Shown one piece after another: positions 8,001-15,925 of a DNA stretch of 64,000 nucleotides. A program made the position numbers and the translations under genes. Positions within the stretch are counted from its first letter, which is position 1. Every line of letters starts with the position of its first letter. The stretch is taken from contig NZ_AP023356.1 of the NCBI RefSeq assembly GCF_018324205.1, positions 8,810,501-8,874,500 of the forward strand, read 5' to 3'. The notes beneath the pieces are model-generated. The model had not been told where the DNA came from. It saw nothing but the letters and a program-made list of their open reading frames with translations, and did no database searches. This stretch comes from Actinoplanes ianthinogenes. Lineage in GTDB: Bacteria; Actinomycetota; Actinomycetes; Mycobacteriales; Micromonosporaceae.

Positions 8001-9665
8001 TCAGGGCAGGGTCCACAGCTGGTTGGCGGCGGCCAGGCAGTCCCAGATGTGGATCTGCTGGCCGTCGTCGGACTTGACCTCGGAGACGTCCAGGCAGCGC
8101 CCGGACTGCGGGTTGCGGACCGTCTTGTCGGGATAGGCGACCCAGTTCTGAGCGCCGGAGCCGTTGCAGGTCCAGAGTTGCACCTTGGTGCCGTTGGCGG
8201 TGCCGCCGCCGGACACGTCGAGGCACTTGCCGGACTGCGGGTTGCGCCAGACCTGCCCGTTGATTGCCCAGGTCTGAGCGCCCGAGCCGTTGCAGGTCCA
8301 GAGCTGGATCTTGGTGCCGTCGGCGGTGGCGCCGCCGTTGACGTCCAGGCACTTGTTCGCGAAGCCGACCACCCGGCCTGTTCTCACACCGGCGAGGTCC
8401 TTGATGCGAACGTTGCGGAACGAGACGTGATCGGCGTCCCCGTGGTTCTGAATGCCGACGTAACCGGCCAGTGAACGTACGGGATCGGTGTTGGTGAAGT
8501 CGTTGATCTTGACGCCGTTGAGGAAGACCTGGAGGTGTTCCCCCTCGACCCGGATCTCGTAGCCGTTCCACTCACCCGGCGGGTTGAGCGCGGCGTCCCG
8601 CGCCGCCGCGTCGGCGCCCTTGAACGTGTAGACGGACCCGGTGGTCCGATCCGCGCTGTCGGTCGCGTCGATCTGGATCTCGTAGCCGTTGTCGACCGCC
8701 GACCACGGATCCGGCGACGCCGGGAAGCCGATGAAGACGCCGGAGTTGTCGTCCCCGGTCATCTTCCAGTCCAGCTTCAGCGAATAGTCCGTGTACTGCC
8801 TGGCCGAATACCAGTACAGGCCCATCCCGCCGAATGACGACAGGGTCGCGTCGGCGTTGCCGAACCCGCCCGGCCCGGCCTGCGACCAGCCGGTGGTCGA
8901 GCCGTTGTAGAGCGGCGTGTACCCGGTCTCCGGGCGGCAGTCGGCGTGGCTGCGTCCCGCCGCGTACCGGATGCCGCCGAGCAGGTGCGCCCGGAACGCC
9001 GGATCCGCGTACGACTCGACGGTGTGCCCGCCGCCGGTGTAGAACGACCGGCCGGAGCTGACCGTCTTGCACCACACGTGCGGGTGGTCGGCGCCCATCC
9101 CGCCGCCGGAGTAGGACCCCTCGTCGAGGGTGGCCAGCACGTGCGCGGTGCCGCGCGGGTTGGTGCGGTAGTTGTACCACTCGTCGGTGCGGGTCCAGGA
9201 CTGCGGCAGATGGGCGGTGGCCGCCTGCGCCCGGTCCTCGATCTTGACGGTCGCCTGCTGGATCGCCGGGTGCGAGGCGAACCAGGCGCCGACCAGGTCG
9301 CCGTAGAACGGCCAGTCGTACTCGGTGTCGGCGGCGGCATGCACCCCGACGAATCCGCCACCACCCCGGATGTAGGACTCGAACGCCGTCTGCTGAGCGG
9401 CGTCGAGAACGTCTCCCGTGGTGTTCAGGAAGACTACGGCCTCATATTTCGGTAAATCGGCTGCATTGAGGGACTCCGTCGCGGTGACGGTGAAGTTGTT
9501 CGCCGCACCCAGGTCGCGGATCGCCTGGATGCCGGCCGCGATCGAGTCGTGCCGGAACCCGGCGGTCTTGGAGAAGACGAGCACGTCGTAAGCGGCATCA
9601 GCCGCCGCCGCGGGCGTCGGGACGAGGGAAATGGCGAGCGCCAACAGGAGAAGGATGCGCTTCAT
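8001..9665 (-). CDS. Secreted ThuA-like / DUF1080 / ricin-B lectin protein
   Basis: 554 residues starting at ATG 9665 with a signal peptide (MKRILLLLALAISLVPTPAAAA). Residues about 26-235 form a ThuA-like, class-I-amidotransferase-like domain (DVLVFSKTAGFRHDSI, GGGGFVGVHAAADTEYDW, HPHVWCK). Residues about 250-428 are a DUF1080/3-keto-disaccharide-hydrolase-type jelly roll (WKMTGDDNSGVFIGFP, NGYEIRVEGEHLQVFLNGV). The last 125 residues are a ricin-B/CBM13 lectin (KCLDVNGG, KCLDVSGG, RCLDVSEV). It probably binds and processes extracellular polysaccharide or keto-sugars. The ATG overlaps the stop of the upstream dehydrogenase gene (ATGA, 9662-9665), implying coupled translation. Confidence 0.9.
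   Translation of the reverse strand: MKRILLLLALAISLVPTPAAAADAAYDVLVFSKTAGFRHDSIAAGIQAIRDLGAANNFTVTATESLNAADLPKYEAVVFLNTTGDVLDAAQQTAFESYIRGGGGFVGVHAAADTEYDWPFYGDLVGAWFASHPAIQQATVKIEDRAQAATAHLPQSWTRTDEWYNYRTNPRGTAHVLATLDEGSYSGGGMGADHPHVWCKTVSSGRSFYTGGGHTVESYADPAFRAHLLGGIRYAAGRSHADCRPETGYTPLYNGSTTGWSQAGPGGFGNADATLSSFGGMGLYWYSARQYTDYSLKLDWKMTGDDNSGVFIGFPASPDPWSAVDNGYEIQIDATDSADRTTGSVYTFKGADAAARDAALNPPGEWNGYEIRVEGEHLQVFLNGVKINDFTNTDPVRSLAGYVGIQNHGDADHVSFRNVRIKDLAGVRTGRVVGFANKCLDVNGGATADGTKIQLWTCNGSGAQTWAINGQVWRNPQSGKCLDVSGGGTANGTKVQLWTCNGSGAQNWVAYPDKTVRNPQSGRCLDVSEVKSDDGQQIHIWDCLAAANQLWTLP
8005..8378. repeat. Direct repeat copy A: ricin-B lectin coding segment
   Basis: These 374 bases encode the lectin tail of the ThuA gene. 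By direct reading they match 9666-10039 at all but about six positions, an offset of 1661 bp. Differences are at 8011, four around the tail's AINGQ codons (AIN versus QIN in the protein), and one near the start of the domain. Similarity stops sharply at the domain boundary. Confidence 0.9.
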
Positions 9666-12457
9666 GGCAGGCTCCACAGCTGGTTGGCGGCGGCCAGGCA
9701 GTCCCAGATGTGGATCTGCTGGCCGTCGTCGGACTTGACCTCGGAGACGTCCAGGCAGCGCCCGGACTGCGGGTTGCGGACCGTCTTGTCGGGATAGGCG
9801 ACCCAGTTCTGAGCGCCGGAGCCGTTGCAGGTCCAGAGTTGCACCTTGGTGCCGTTGGCGGTGCCGCCGCCGGACACGTCGAGGCACTTGCCGGACTGCG
9901 GGTTGCGCCAGACCTGCCCGTTGATCTGCCAGGTCTGTGCGCCCGAGCCGTTGCAGGTCCAGAGCTGGATCTTGGTGCCGTCGGCGGTGGCGCCGCCGTT
10001 GACGTCCAGGCACTTGTTCGCGAAGCCGACAACCCGGCCGGTGCCGCCGGTGGTGAAGGTGAACGCGTCCACGTCGAACAGCGCGCCGGCGCCACCCGAG
10101 AAGGTCAGGTACAGCGTGGTGGTGCCGGCCGGCGGGTTGGTGATCGCCGTGCTGACGTCGGTGAACACGTTCCAGCCGCCGGTCACCGGCACGGTCGCCG
10201 AGCCCAGCACGGTCCCGGTCGCCGAGCCCGCGCGGACCTGGAGGGTGCCGCCGGCGCCGCCGGACGAGACCCGGGCGCTGAACGTCTTGGCGTTCGCCAG
10301 GTTGTAGGGCTCGAACGCGATCCAGTCGCCGTTGTTGATGTCGCCGACCGTCTTGCCGCCCTCGGCCTCCGGTTTGTCGAACGTGTTGATCCCGGACGAG
10401 GTCTTGAAGTGCTCGGCCTGCCGGTGCCGCGGTTGCAGGATGTGCTGCTTGTGGGTGATCAGCCCGCCGTTGTCGGCGTATTCGGCGTCGAAGATCGGGA
10501 AGATGTTCGCCGCCGAGTCGTGCTCGCCGTCGACCGGAATGGTGATCGACCCGGAGCAGCCGTTCGCCGAGGTGATCTGGTGGCCGTGCTGGTCGTGCCC
10601 GAGCACATAGGTCATCTTCACCCGCGAGCAGGTGACTGTCCCGTCCTCCGGATCGCTGACCGTGACGCTGAACGGAACGGTGTCGCCGAAGCTGACCAGC
10701 TGACCGTTCGCCGGGGCGTTGATCGTGACGGTGGGTGCGGTGTTGCCGACCCCGATCTGCACACCCCCGCTGCCCGTTGCGCCCTGCGGGTCGGTCACGG
10801 TGAGCGTGACGTTATAGGTGCCATTGCTTGCGTACGTGTGAGCCGGGTTCGCCGCCGTCGAGGTGGCACCGTCGCCGAACTTCCACGCATAGCTCAGCGC
10901 GCCACCCTCCGGATCGGAGGACCCGGCCGACGAGAAGTTCACCGTCAGCGGCGCCTGCCCGGAGGTCTTGTCCGCCGAGGCCACCGCGGTCGGCGCCTTG
11001 TTGCCACCACCCACGTAGTCGTAGCGGTACAGCGCCGAGTTGGCGTCCCCGTTGAAGTACCCGGTGCCGTAGTCGAGCACGTACAGCGCCCCGTCCGGCC
11101 CGAACGCCATGTCCATCACCTGCTTGCCGTTCCAGGCGAAGGTGGAGATCTCCCCGACCGACCCGTCGGTGCCCACGTGGATCGGCTTGATCCACCCCCG
11201 GCCGAACTCCCCGGCGAAGAAGTGCCCGTCCAGGTCCTGCGGGAACTTGGTGGCCGAGGTGTTCGCGGCGTTGTACCGGTAGACCGGCCCGCCCATCGGC
11301 GACTCCGACCCGGTGCCGAACGCGGGCGGCGAGCCGGCGTCGCCGCCGTACCGGATCCAGGCCGGTTTCGCCGGGGGCAGCTTGCTCAGCCCGGTGTTGC
11401 GCGGCGAGTTGTTGGTCGCCCCGCCCGCGCAGTCGTACTTCGCGCCGACCGTCCCGGTGGCGAAGTCGTAGTCGGCGTACGTCTCGGCGGCCGTGTTCGT
11501 GCCGGTGCAGTACGGCCAGCCGAAGTTGCCCGGCGCGGTGATCCGGTCGAACTCGACCTGCCCGCCCGGTCCGCGGCTCGACGAGGCGCCCGCGTCCGGG
11601 CCGTAGTCACCGACGTAGACCACGCCGGTGGCCTTGTCGACGCTGAGCCGGAACGGGTTGCGGAAGCCCATCGCGTAGATCTCCGGCCGGGTCCCGGCTG
11701 TGCCCGGCGCGAACAGGTTGCCGGACGGGATCGCGTACGAACCATCGGTGTTGACCTTGATCCGCAGGATCTTGCCGCGCAGGTCGTTGGTGTTGCCGGC
11801 GGTGCGCTGCGCGTCGAACGCCGGGTTGCGCCCGGCCCGCTCGTCCAGCGGCGCGTAGCCGTCGGACTGGAACGGGTTGCTGTCGTCGCCGGTGGACAGG
11901 TACAGGTTGCCGGCCGCGTCGAAGTCGATGTCGCCGCCGACGTGGCAGCAGATCCCGCGGGAGGCGGGCACGTCCAGGACGGTCTTCTCCGCGCTGAGCT
12001 TCCAGTCGGCGGTCAGCGTGAACCGGGACAGCCGGTTGACGCCCTGCCAGACCGAGTAGTCCGCACCCGCGTCGGGCGAGTCACCGGCCGGGGTGCTCAG
12101 CGGCGGCGCGTAGTAGAGGTAGATGAACCGGTTGGTGGCGAAGCCGGGGTCGACCCCGACGCCCTGGAGACCTTCCTCGTCATGGGAGTAGACGGGGAGT
12201 GTCCCGACGACGGCGGTGGTGCCGGACGCGTCGGTCCGGCGCAGCGTTCCGTTTCGCGCGGTGTGCAGAACCGAGCGGTCCGGAAGCACCGCGAGGCTCA
12301 TCGGCTCGCCCACCTCCGGCTCGCCCTTGGCGAGGGTGACCTGCTGGAAGTTGCTGGGATCGATGTCGTGCGCGGCCGCCGGGCCGGCGGGTGCGAGCAG
12401 GAGAGCGGCGGTGAGCAGGGTGGTGACGGCGCCGGTCTCCCAGCGGTACGGTCGCAT
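9662..12457 (-). CDS. Secreted glucose/sorbosone dehydrogenase-like protein with PKD, CBM6 and ricin-B modules
   Basis: 931 residues from ATG 12457 (MRPYRWETGAV), chosen because it begins the signal peptide and has AGGA 7 nt upstream; longer in-frame readings have no signal. After the signal: a GSDH-type six-bladed propeller (about 40-480, with GICCHVGGDIDF, LRGKILRI, YAMGFRNPFRLSVD, FGRGWIKPIHVG), a PKD domain (about 488-575, WKFGDGATSTAANPAHTY), an Ig-like region with TCSRVKMTYVLGHDQHGHQ, a CBM6-like module (about 690-802) and a ricin-B lectin (806-931). GSDH proteins oxidise sugars with PQQ; cofactor use here is inferred. Forms an operon with the ThuA gene. Confidence 0.9.
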   Translation of the reverse strand: MRPYRWETGAVTTLLTAALLLAPAGPAAAHDIDPSNFQQVTLAKGEPEVGEPMSLAVLPDRSVLHTARNGTLRRTDASGTTAVVGTLPVYSHDEEGLQGVGVDPGFATNRFIYLYYAPPLSTPAGDSPDAGADYSVWQGVNRLSRFTLTADWKLSAEKTVLDVPASRGICCHVGGDIDFDAAGNLYLSTGDDSNPFQSDGYAPLDERAGRNPAFDAQRTAGNTNDLRGKILRIKVNTDGSYAIPSGNLFAPGTAGTRPEIYAMGFRNPFRLSVDKATGVVYVGDYGPDAGASSSRGPGGQVEFDRITAPGNFGWPYCTGTNTAAETYADYDFATGTVGAKYDCAGGATNNSPRNTGLSKLPPAKPAWIRYGGDAGSPPAFGTGSESPMGGPVYRYNAANTSATKFPQDLDGHFFAGEFGRGWIKPIHVGTDGSVGEISTFAWNGKQVMDMAFGPDGALYVLDYGTGYFNGDANSALYRYDYVGGGNKAPTAVASADKTSGQAPLTVNFSSAGSSDPEGGALSYAWKFGDGATSTAANPAHTYASNGTYNVTLTVTDPQGATGSGGVQIGVGNTAPTVTINAPANGQLVSFGDTVPFSVTVSDPEDGTVTCSRVKMTYVLGHDQHGHQITSANGCSGSITIPVDGEHDSAANIFPIFDAEYADNGGLITHKQHILQPRHRQAEHFKTSSGINTFDKPEAEGGKTVGDINNGDWIAFEPYNLANAKTFSARVSSGGAGGTLQVRAGSATGTVLGSATVPVTGGWNVFTDVSTAITNPPAGTTTLYLTFSGGAGALFDVDAFTFTTGGTGRVVGFANKCLDVNGGATADGTKIQLWTCNGSGAQTWQINGQVWRNPQSGKCLDVSGGGTANGTKVQLWTCNGSGAQNWVAYPDKTVRNPQSGRCLDVSEVKSDDGQQIHIWDCLAAANQLWSLP
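9666..10039. repeat. Direct repeat copy B: ricin-B lectin coding segment
   Basis: Encodes the lectin tail of the dehydrogenase gene and is the partner of 8005-8378, about 98 percent identical by eye. Synonymous sites are conserved too, which points to recent duplication or gene conversion and not to protein-level selection alone. Confidence 0.9.
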
Positions 12458-12565
12458 GGCAGTCCTAACCGGGACATTCCGGGCATGAACAGCGACATCG
12501 GCACCCTGATGCCCCACGACGTGTCGATTGCTTAGTTCTATGAACATCGATGTCGTTGTTACCGG

Positions 12566-12587
12566 GACATTAAAAGTTTTGAATGTC
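12566..12587. promoter_or_regulatory. Palindromic operator candidate upstream of the dehydrogenase/ThuA operon
   Basis: GACATT (12566-12571) and AATGTC (12582-12587) flank an AT-rich centre, giving a 22-bp near-palindrome with most positions paired. The shape is typical of a LacI/ROK-type operator. A perfect 10-bp palindrome ACATCGATGT lies at 12544-12553. The string ACCGGGACATT occurs twice, at 12468-12478 and 12561-12571. The region is about 110 nt before the start at 12457 and is unusually AT-rich for the window. Confidence 0.45.
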
Positions 12588-12649
12588 ACTGTCCATCTTT
12601 CCGATCAAGCCGCCTCAACTTTTGTCGCAGGAAGCAAAAGTGGGAGCGG

Positions 12650-14050
12650 TCACCGCGTCGGCCGGCGCACCACGGCCAGGGCGACGGCGCCGGCGGTGAG
12701 CGCGGCGAGGGCGGTGTCGACGCCGATCGCGGTGCGGATCGCGTCCTCGGTCCCGAGTGCGGGCAGGGTGGCGCCGACGATCGCGGACATCACCGGGATG
12801 CCGAGCGTGATGCCGATCTGCTGGCTCATGGTGGCCAGCCCGGCGGCCAGCCCCTGCTCCCTGTCGGCCAGGCCGGAGGTGGCGGTGACCATGAACCCGA
12901 CGATGGCGACCAGGTTGGCCACCCCACCGGCGAACGTGGCGGCCAGCAGCACCGGCATTGAGGCCCGGGTGCCGCCCAGGAACATCAGCGGCAGGGTGGC
13001 CGCGGCCTGCACGGCAAGGCCGAGCGCCAGCGCCCGTGGCGGCTGCGCGACCCGGGCGATCACCTTCGGCCCGAGGACGCCGCCGAGCACGGTGCCAAGC
13101 CCCAGCACCGCGAACGACAGCCCGGCCGCCAGCGGCGCGAACCCGAGCACCTCTTGCAGGTACAGCGTCAGCAGGAAGACCAGCGACGTCTCGGTGGCGA
13201 AGGCCAGCACTCCGGCCGCATTGCCCCAGGCGATCCGGCGCTGACCCAGGATCCGGACCGGGACCAGCGGCGCGGGCACCCGGCGCTCGATCCCGGCGAA
13301 CGCGACCAGCAGCCCGGACCCGGCGACCAGCGCGCCCCACGTGCCGGGCGCCGCCCAGCCGTGCTCCCCGGCGTTGGTCAGTCCGAACACGACGGCCAGC
13401 AGCCCGCCGGTGACCGTGACCGCGCCCGGAACGTCCAGCCGGGGCCGCCGCTCCGGCCGGCTCTCGGCGAGCACCAGCGGCGCGACGGCCAGCACGGCGA
13501 CCGCGACCGCCACGTTGACGAAGAACGCCCACCGCCAGCTGAGCAGGTCGGTGAGCAACCCGCCGAGGATCGCGCCGGTGGTGAAGCCGGCCGCCATCAG
13601 CGCGCCGTTGAGCCCGAGCGCCCGCTCCCGCCGCGGCCCCTCCGGGAACGACGTGGTCAGCAGCGACAGCGCCGCCGGGGTGACGGCCGCGGTCGCCAGG
13701 CCCTGTGCGACCCGGGCGGCCAGCAGCAGCACCGGGCCGGTGGCCAGGCCGCCGGCCAGCGAGGAGACGCCGAGCACGGCGATGCCGGCGAGGAACAGCC
13801 GGCGCCGGCCGACCAGGTCGGCGACCCGGCCGAACAGCAGGGTGAAGCCGGCGGCGGACAGTGCGAACGCGGTGGCGATCCATTGCAGTCCGGACAGCGG
13901 CAGCCCGACGTCCGCGCCGATCACCGGCAGGGCGACGTTCAGGATCGAGAAGTCCACGGCCAGGGTGAAGCTCGCGGTCAGCAGGACGGCGAGCACGAGC
14001 CGGTCCCGGCCGCTGAGCGCGGTGCCGGGTGCGGCGACGGTGTGTGTCAT
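12650..14050 (-). CDS. MFS drug-resistance transporter, DHA2 (EmrB/QacA) type
   Basis: 466 residues from ATG 14050 (MTHTVAAPGTALSGRD). About fourteen hydrophobic segments are visible. The first has DFSILNVALPVIGADVGL, the D-x-x-I-x-N-V-A-L-P signature of DHA2 exporters, followed by QWIATAFALSAAGFTLLFGR and the loop GRVADLVGRRRLF. Proton-driven efflux of small hydrophobic molecules is the family role. It is divergent from an XRE regulator 101 nt away, which probably controls it. An in-frame extension to 14194 has no membrane character and is rejected. Confidence 0.9.
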   Translation of the reverse strand: MTHTVAAPGTALSGRDRLVLAVLLTASFTLAVDFSILNVALPVIGADVGLPLSGLQWIATAFALSAAGFTLLFGRVADLVGRRRLFLAGIAVLGVSSLAGGLATGPVLLLAARVAQGLATAAVTPAALSLLTTSFPEGPRRERALGLNGALMAAGFTTGAILGGLLTDLLSWRWAFFVNVAVAVAVLAVAPLVLAESRPERRPRLDVPGAVTVTGGLLAVVFGLTNAGEHGWAAPGTWGALVAGSGLLVAFAGIERRVPAPLVPVRILGQRRIAWGNAAGVLAFATETSLVFLLTLYLQEVLGFAPLAAGLSFAVLGLGTVLGGVLGPKVIARVAQPPRALALGLAVQAAATLPLMFLGGTRASMPVLLAATFAGGVANLVAIVGFMVTATSGLADREQGLAAGLATMSQQIGITLGIPVMSAIVGATLPALGTEDAIRTAIGVDTALAALTAGAVALAVVRRPTR

Positions 14051-14151
14051 GCCGCCACCGTCAGCCGCGGCGGCCGATGCAACCAGACCACTGCTCTGAC
14101 TGGTACCGGCAGGGACAGGCAGGGCCGGACCGGTGCGGGCAGGATGGGGGC

Positions 14152-14994
14152 ATGGAGAGCGAGCTGGCGGACTTCCTGCGGACCCGGCGGGCACGGCTGC
14201 GGCCGGAGGACGTCGGGCTGGTTTCGTACGGGCAGCGCCGCGTCCCCGGGCTGCGCCGCGAGGAGCTGGCCCAGCTGGCCGGCGTCAGCCCGATCTACTA
14301 CACCCGCCTGGAGCAGGGCCAGAGCCACAACGCCTCGGCGTCGGTGATCGAGGCGCTCGCCCGTGCGCTGGTGCTCACCGACGACGAGCGCGCCTACCTG
14401 CACGACCTGGCCCGCCCCCGGCCCGCGAAACGCCGCCGCCCGGCCCGCCCGGCCCGGGCGAGCCGTGGCGTCGTCCAGCTGATCACCGCGATGCGCGACG
14501 TGCCGGCCCTGGTCCTGGGCCGCCGCACCGAGGTGCTGGCCTGGAACGAGCTGGGCCATCTGCTGTTCGCCGGCCACCACGACCGGACCGCGCCGGACCG
14601 CCCCGCCGACCGGCCGAACCTCACCCGCATGCTGTTCCTCGACCCGCACACCCGCGAGCTGTACCGGCGCTGGGACGAGGAGGCCGGCCGATCGGCCGCC
14701 GCGCTGCGCATCGCCGCCGGTCGCTACCCCGACGACGCGGAGCTGACGACGCTGGTCGGCGAGCTCACCGTGAAGAGCCCGGAGTCCGCCGCCTGCTGGG
14801 CGCGGCACCCGGTGCAGGTCTGCACCGCCGGCACCAAGCACCTGCACCACCCGCTCGTCGGCGACCTGACCCTGGATTACCAGGCCCTGCACCTGCCCGG
14901 TGACGACGGCCACCGCCTGCTGACCTACTCGGCGGCGCCGGACACGGCCGACGAGGCCGCCCTGCGCCTGCTTAGATCGGCGCATGATCAGTGA
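14152..14994 (+). CDS. XRE-family regulator with MmyB-like ligand domain
   Basis: 280 residues. It opens with MESELADFLRTRRARLRPED and VPGLRREELAQLAGVSPIYYTRLEQGQ, the helix-turn-helix and arginine-rich signature of this group. Residues about 105-280 form the PAS-like MmyB domain (ALVLGRRTEVLAWNELGHLLF, TLDYQALHLPGDDGHRLLTYSA), which can bind fatty-acid-like ligands in characterised relatives. It is divergent from the DHA2 exporter and probably regulates it. The intergenic region has a weak ACCAG...CTGGT inverted repeat. The 3' end overlaps the next gene by 11 nt. Confidence 0.9.
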   Translation: MESELADFLRTRRARLRPEDVGLVSYGQRRVPGLRREELAQLAGVSPIYYTRLEQGQSHNASASVIEALARALVLTDDERAYLHDLARPRPAKRRRPARPARASRGVVQLITAMRDVPALVLGRRTEVLAWNELGHLLFAGHHDRTAPDRPADRPNLTRMLFLDPHTRELYRRWDEEAGRSAAALRIAAGRYPDDAELTTLVGELTVKSPESAACWARHPVQVCTAGTKHLHHPLVGDLTLDYQALHLPGDDGHRLLTYSAAPDTADEAALRLLRSAHDQ

Positions 14995-15895
14995 CGGGGG
15001 ACTGCGGGAGCGGCTGGCGACGGCGTGGGGTCTGGACCGGGCGAGCGTCGAGATCCACAACGGCGGGATGAACTCGGCGACCTGGTTCGTCGGTCAGGAC
15101 GGCGTGCGCTGGGTCGCGAAAGCGGTGGCGCCGGCCGCGCGCGGTTCGTTCACCGCGGGGCTGGCGGTCGCCGCGGCGCTCGATCAGGCGGGCATCGCGG
15201 CCGGAGCGCCGGTGCCGACCCGCGACGGCGAGGTGGTCGTCGAGGTCGCGGGGATCCCCCTGGCGCTGCTGACCTGGGTGCCGGGGGAGGAGCTGACCGG
15301 CTCGGAGGCTGACCAGCGGCTGATCGGCGCGACGCTCGCGCGGGTGCATCGAGCCTTGCGGCACGTGTCGGTCCCCGGCACGGAGCACTTCCACTGGGTC
15401 GACCCGCACGCCGCGCACCTCGGCGTCCGCCCCTGGGTCCGCGGTGCCGTCACCGCGGCGGTCGAGGCCTACGACCGCCTGGCTCCCCGGACCCTGACCT
15501 GGGGCCTGCTGCACACCGACCCGTCGCCCGAGGCATTCCGGCTGGCTGCCGGGACTTGCGGTCTGCTCGACTGGAGCGTCGCCATGAAAGGCCCTTTTCT
15601 GTACGATCTGGCCTCCGCCGTCATGTACACCGGCGGCACCGCCTGCGCCGCCCCGTTGATCGAGTCCTACTTGGCCGACGGCCCGATCCCGCGCCCGGAG
15701 GCCGAGCGCGCCCTGGCGGTCATGGTCCGCTTCCGCTGGGCGGTGCAGGCCGACTACTTCGCCCGCCGCATCGCCACCGACGACCTCACCGGCATCGCCG
15801 ACGCCACCGGCAACGAGAAGGGCCTGGCCGACGCCTACGCCGCTCTCAGGCCCTACAACTCAGTGTCCACCGGTGGATGCTGTCTCGGTGGCTGA
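14984..15895 (+). CDS. Aminoglycoside-phosphotransferase-like kinase with altered active site
   Basis: 303 residues with the APH/choline-kinase fold. Visible are a nucleotide-binding hairpin (NGGMNSATWFVGQDGVRWVAKAV), an inter-lobe segment (LALLTWVPGEELTG), the catalytic-loop equivalent LLHTDPSPEAFRL and the LLDWS metal-binding segment. The usual loop is HGDxxxxN; here the aspartate is kept but the asparagine position is alanine. It may be a divergent kinase subfamily or one that uses metal differently. The substrate is unknown. It overlaps the XRE gene by 11 nt and so is probably cotranscribed. It converges with the conflict operon, with 30 nt between the stops. Confidence 0.82.
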   Translation: MISDGGLRERLATAWGLDRASVEIHNGGMNSATWFVGQDGVRWVAKAVAPAARGSFTAGLAVAAALDQAGIAAGAPVPTRDGEVVVEVAGIPLALLTWVPGEELTGSEADQRLIGATLARVHRALRHVSVPGTEHFHWVDPHAAHLGVRPWVRGAVTAAVEAYDRLAPRTLTWGLLHTDPSPEAFRLAAGTCGLLDWSVAMKGPFLYDLASAVMYTGGTACAAPLIESYLADGPIPRPEAERALAVMVRFRWAVQADYFARRIATDDLTGIADATGNEKGLADAYAALRPYNSVSTGGCCLGG

Positions 15896-15925
15896 TCGAG
15901 CTGGTCACTGCCAATGTCATTGACA

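Noticed and set aside
9710..12535. A 941-codon plus-strand open frame opposite the dehydrogenase gene
   Set aside because: No recognisable motifs and Val/Arg/Gly-rich text; the opposite strand encodes signal peptide, GSDH, PKD, CBM6 and lectin domains.
14984..15895. Antibiotic resistance determinant
   Set aside because: Family membership alone does not show resistance, and the catalytic loop lacks the usual asparagine.
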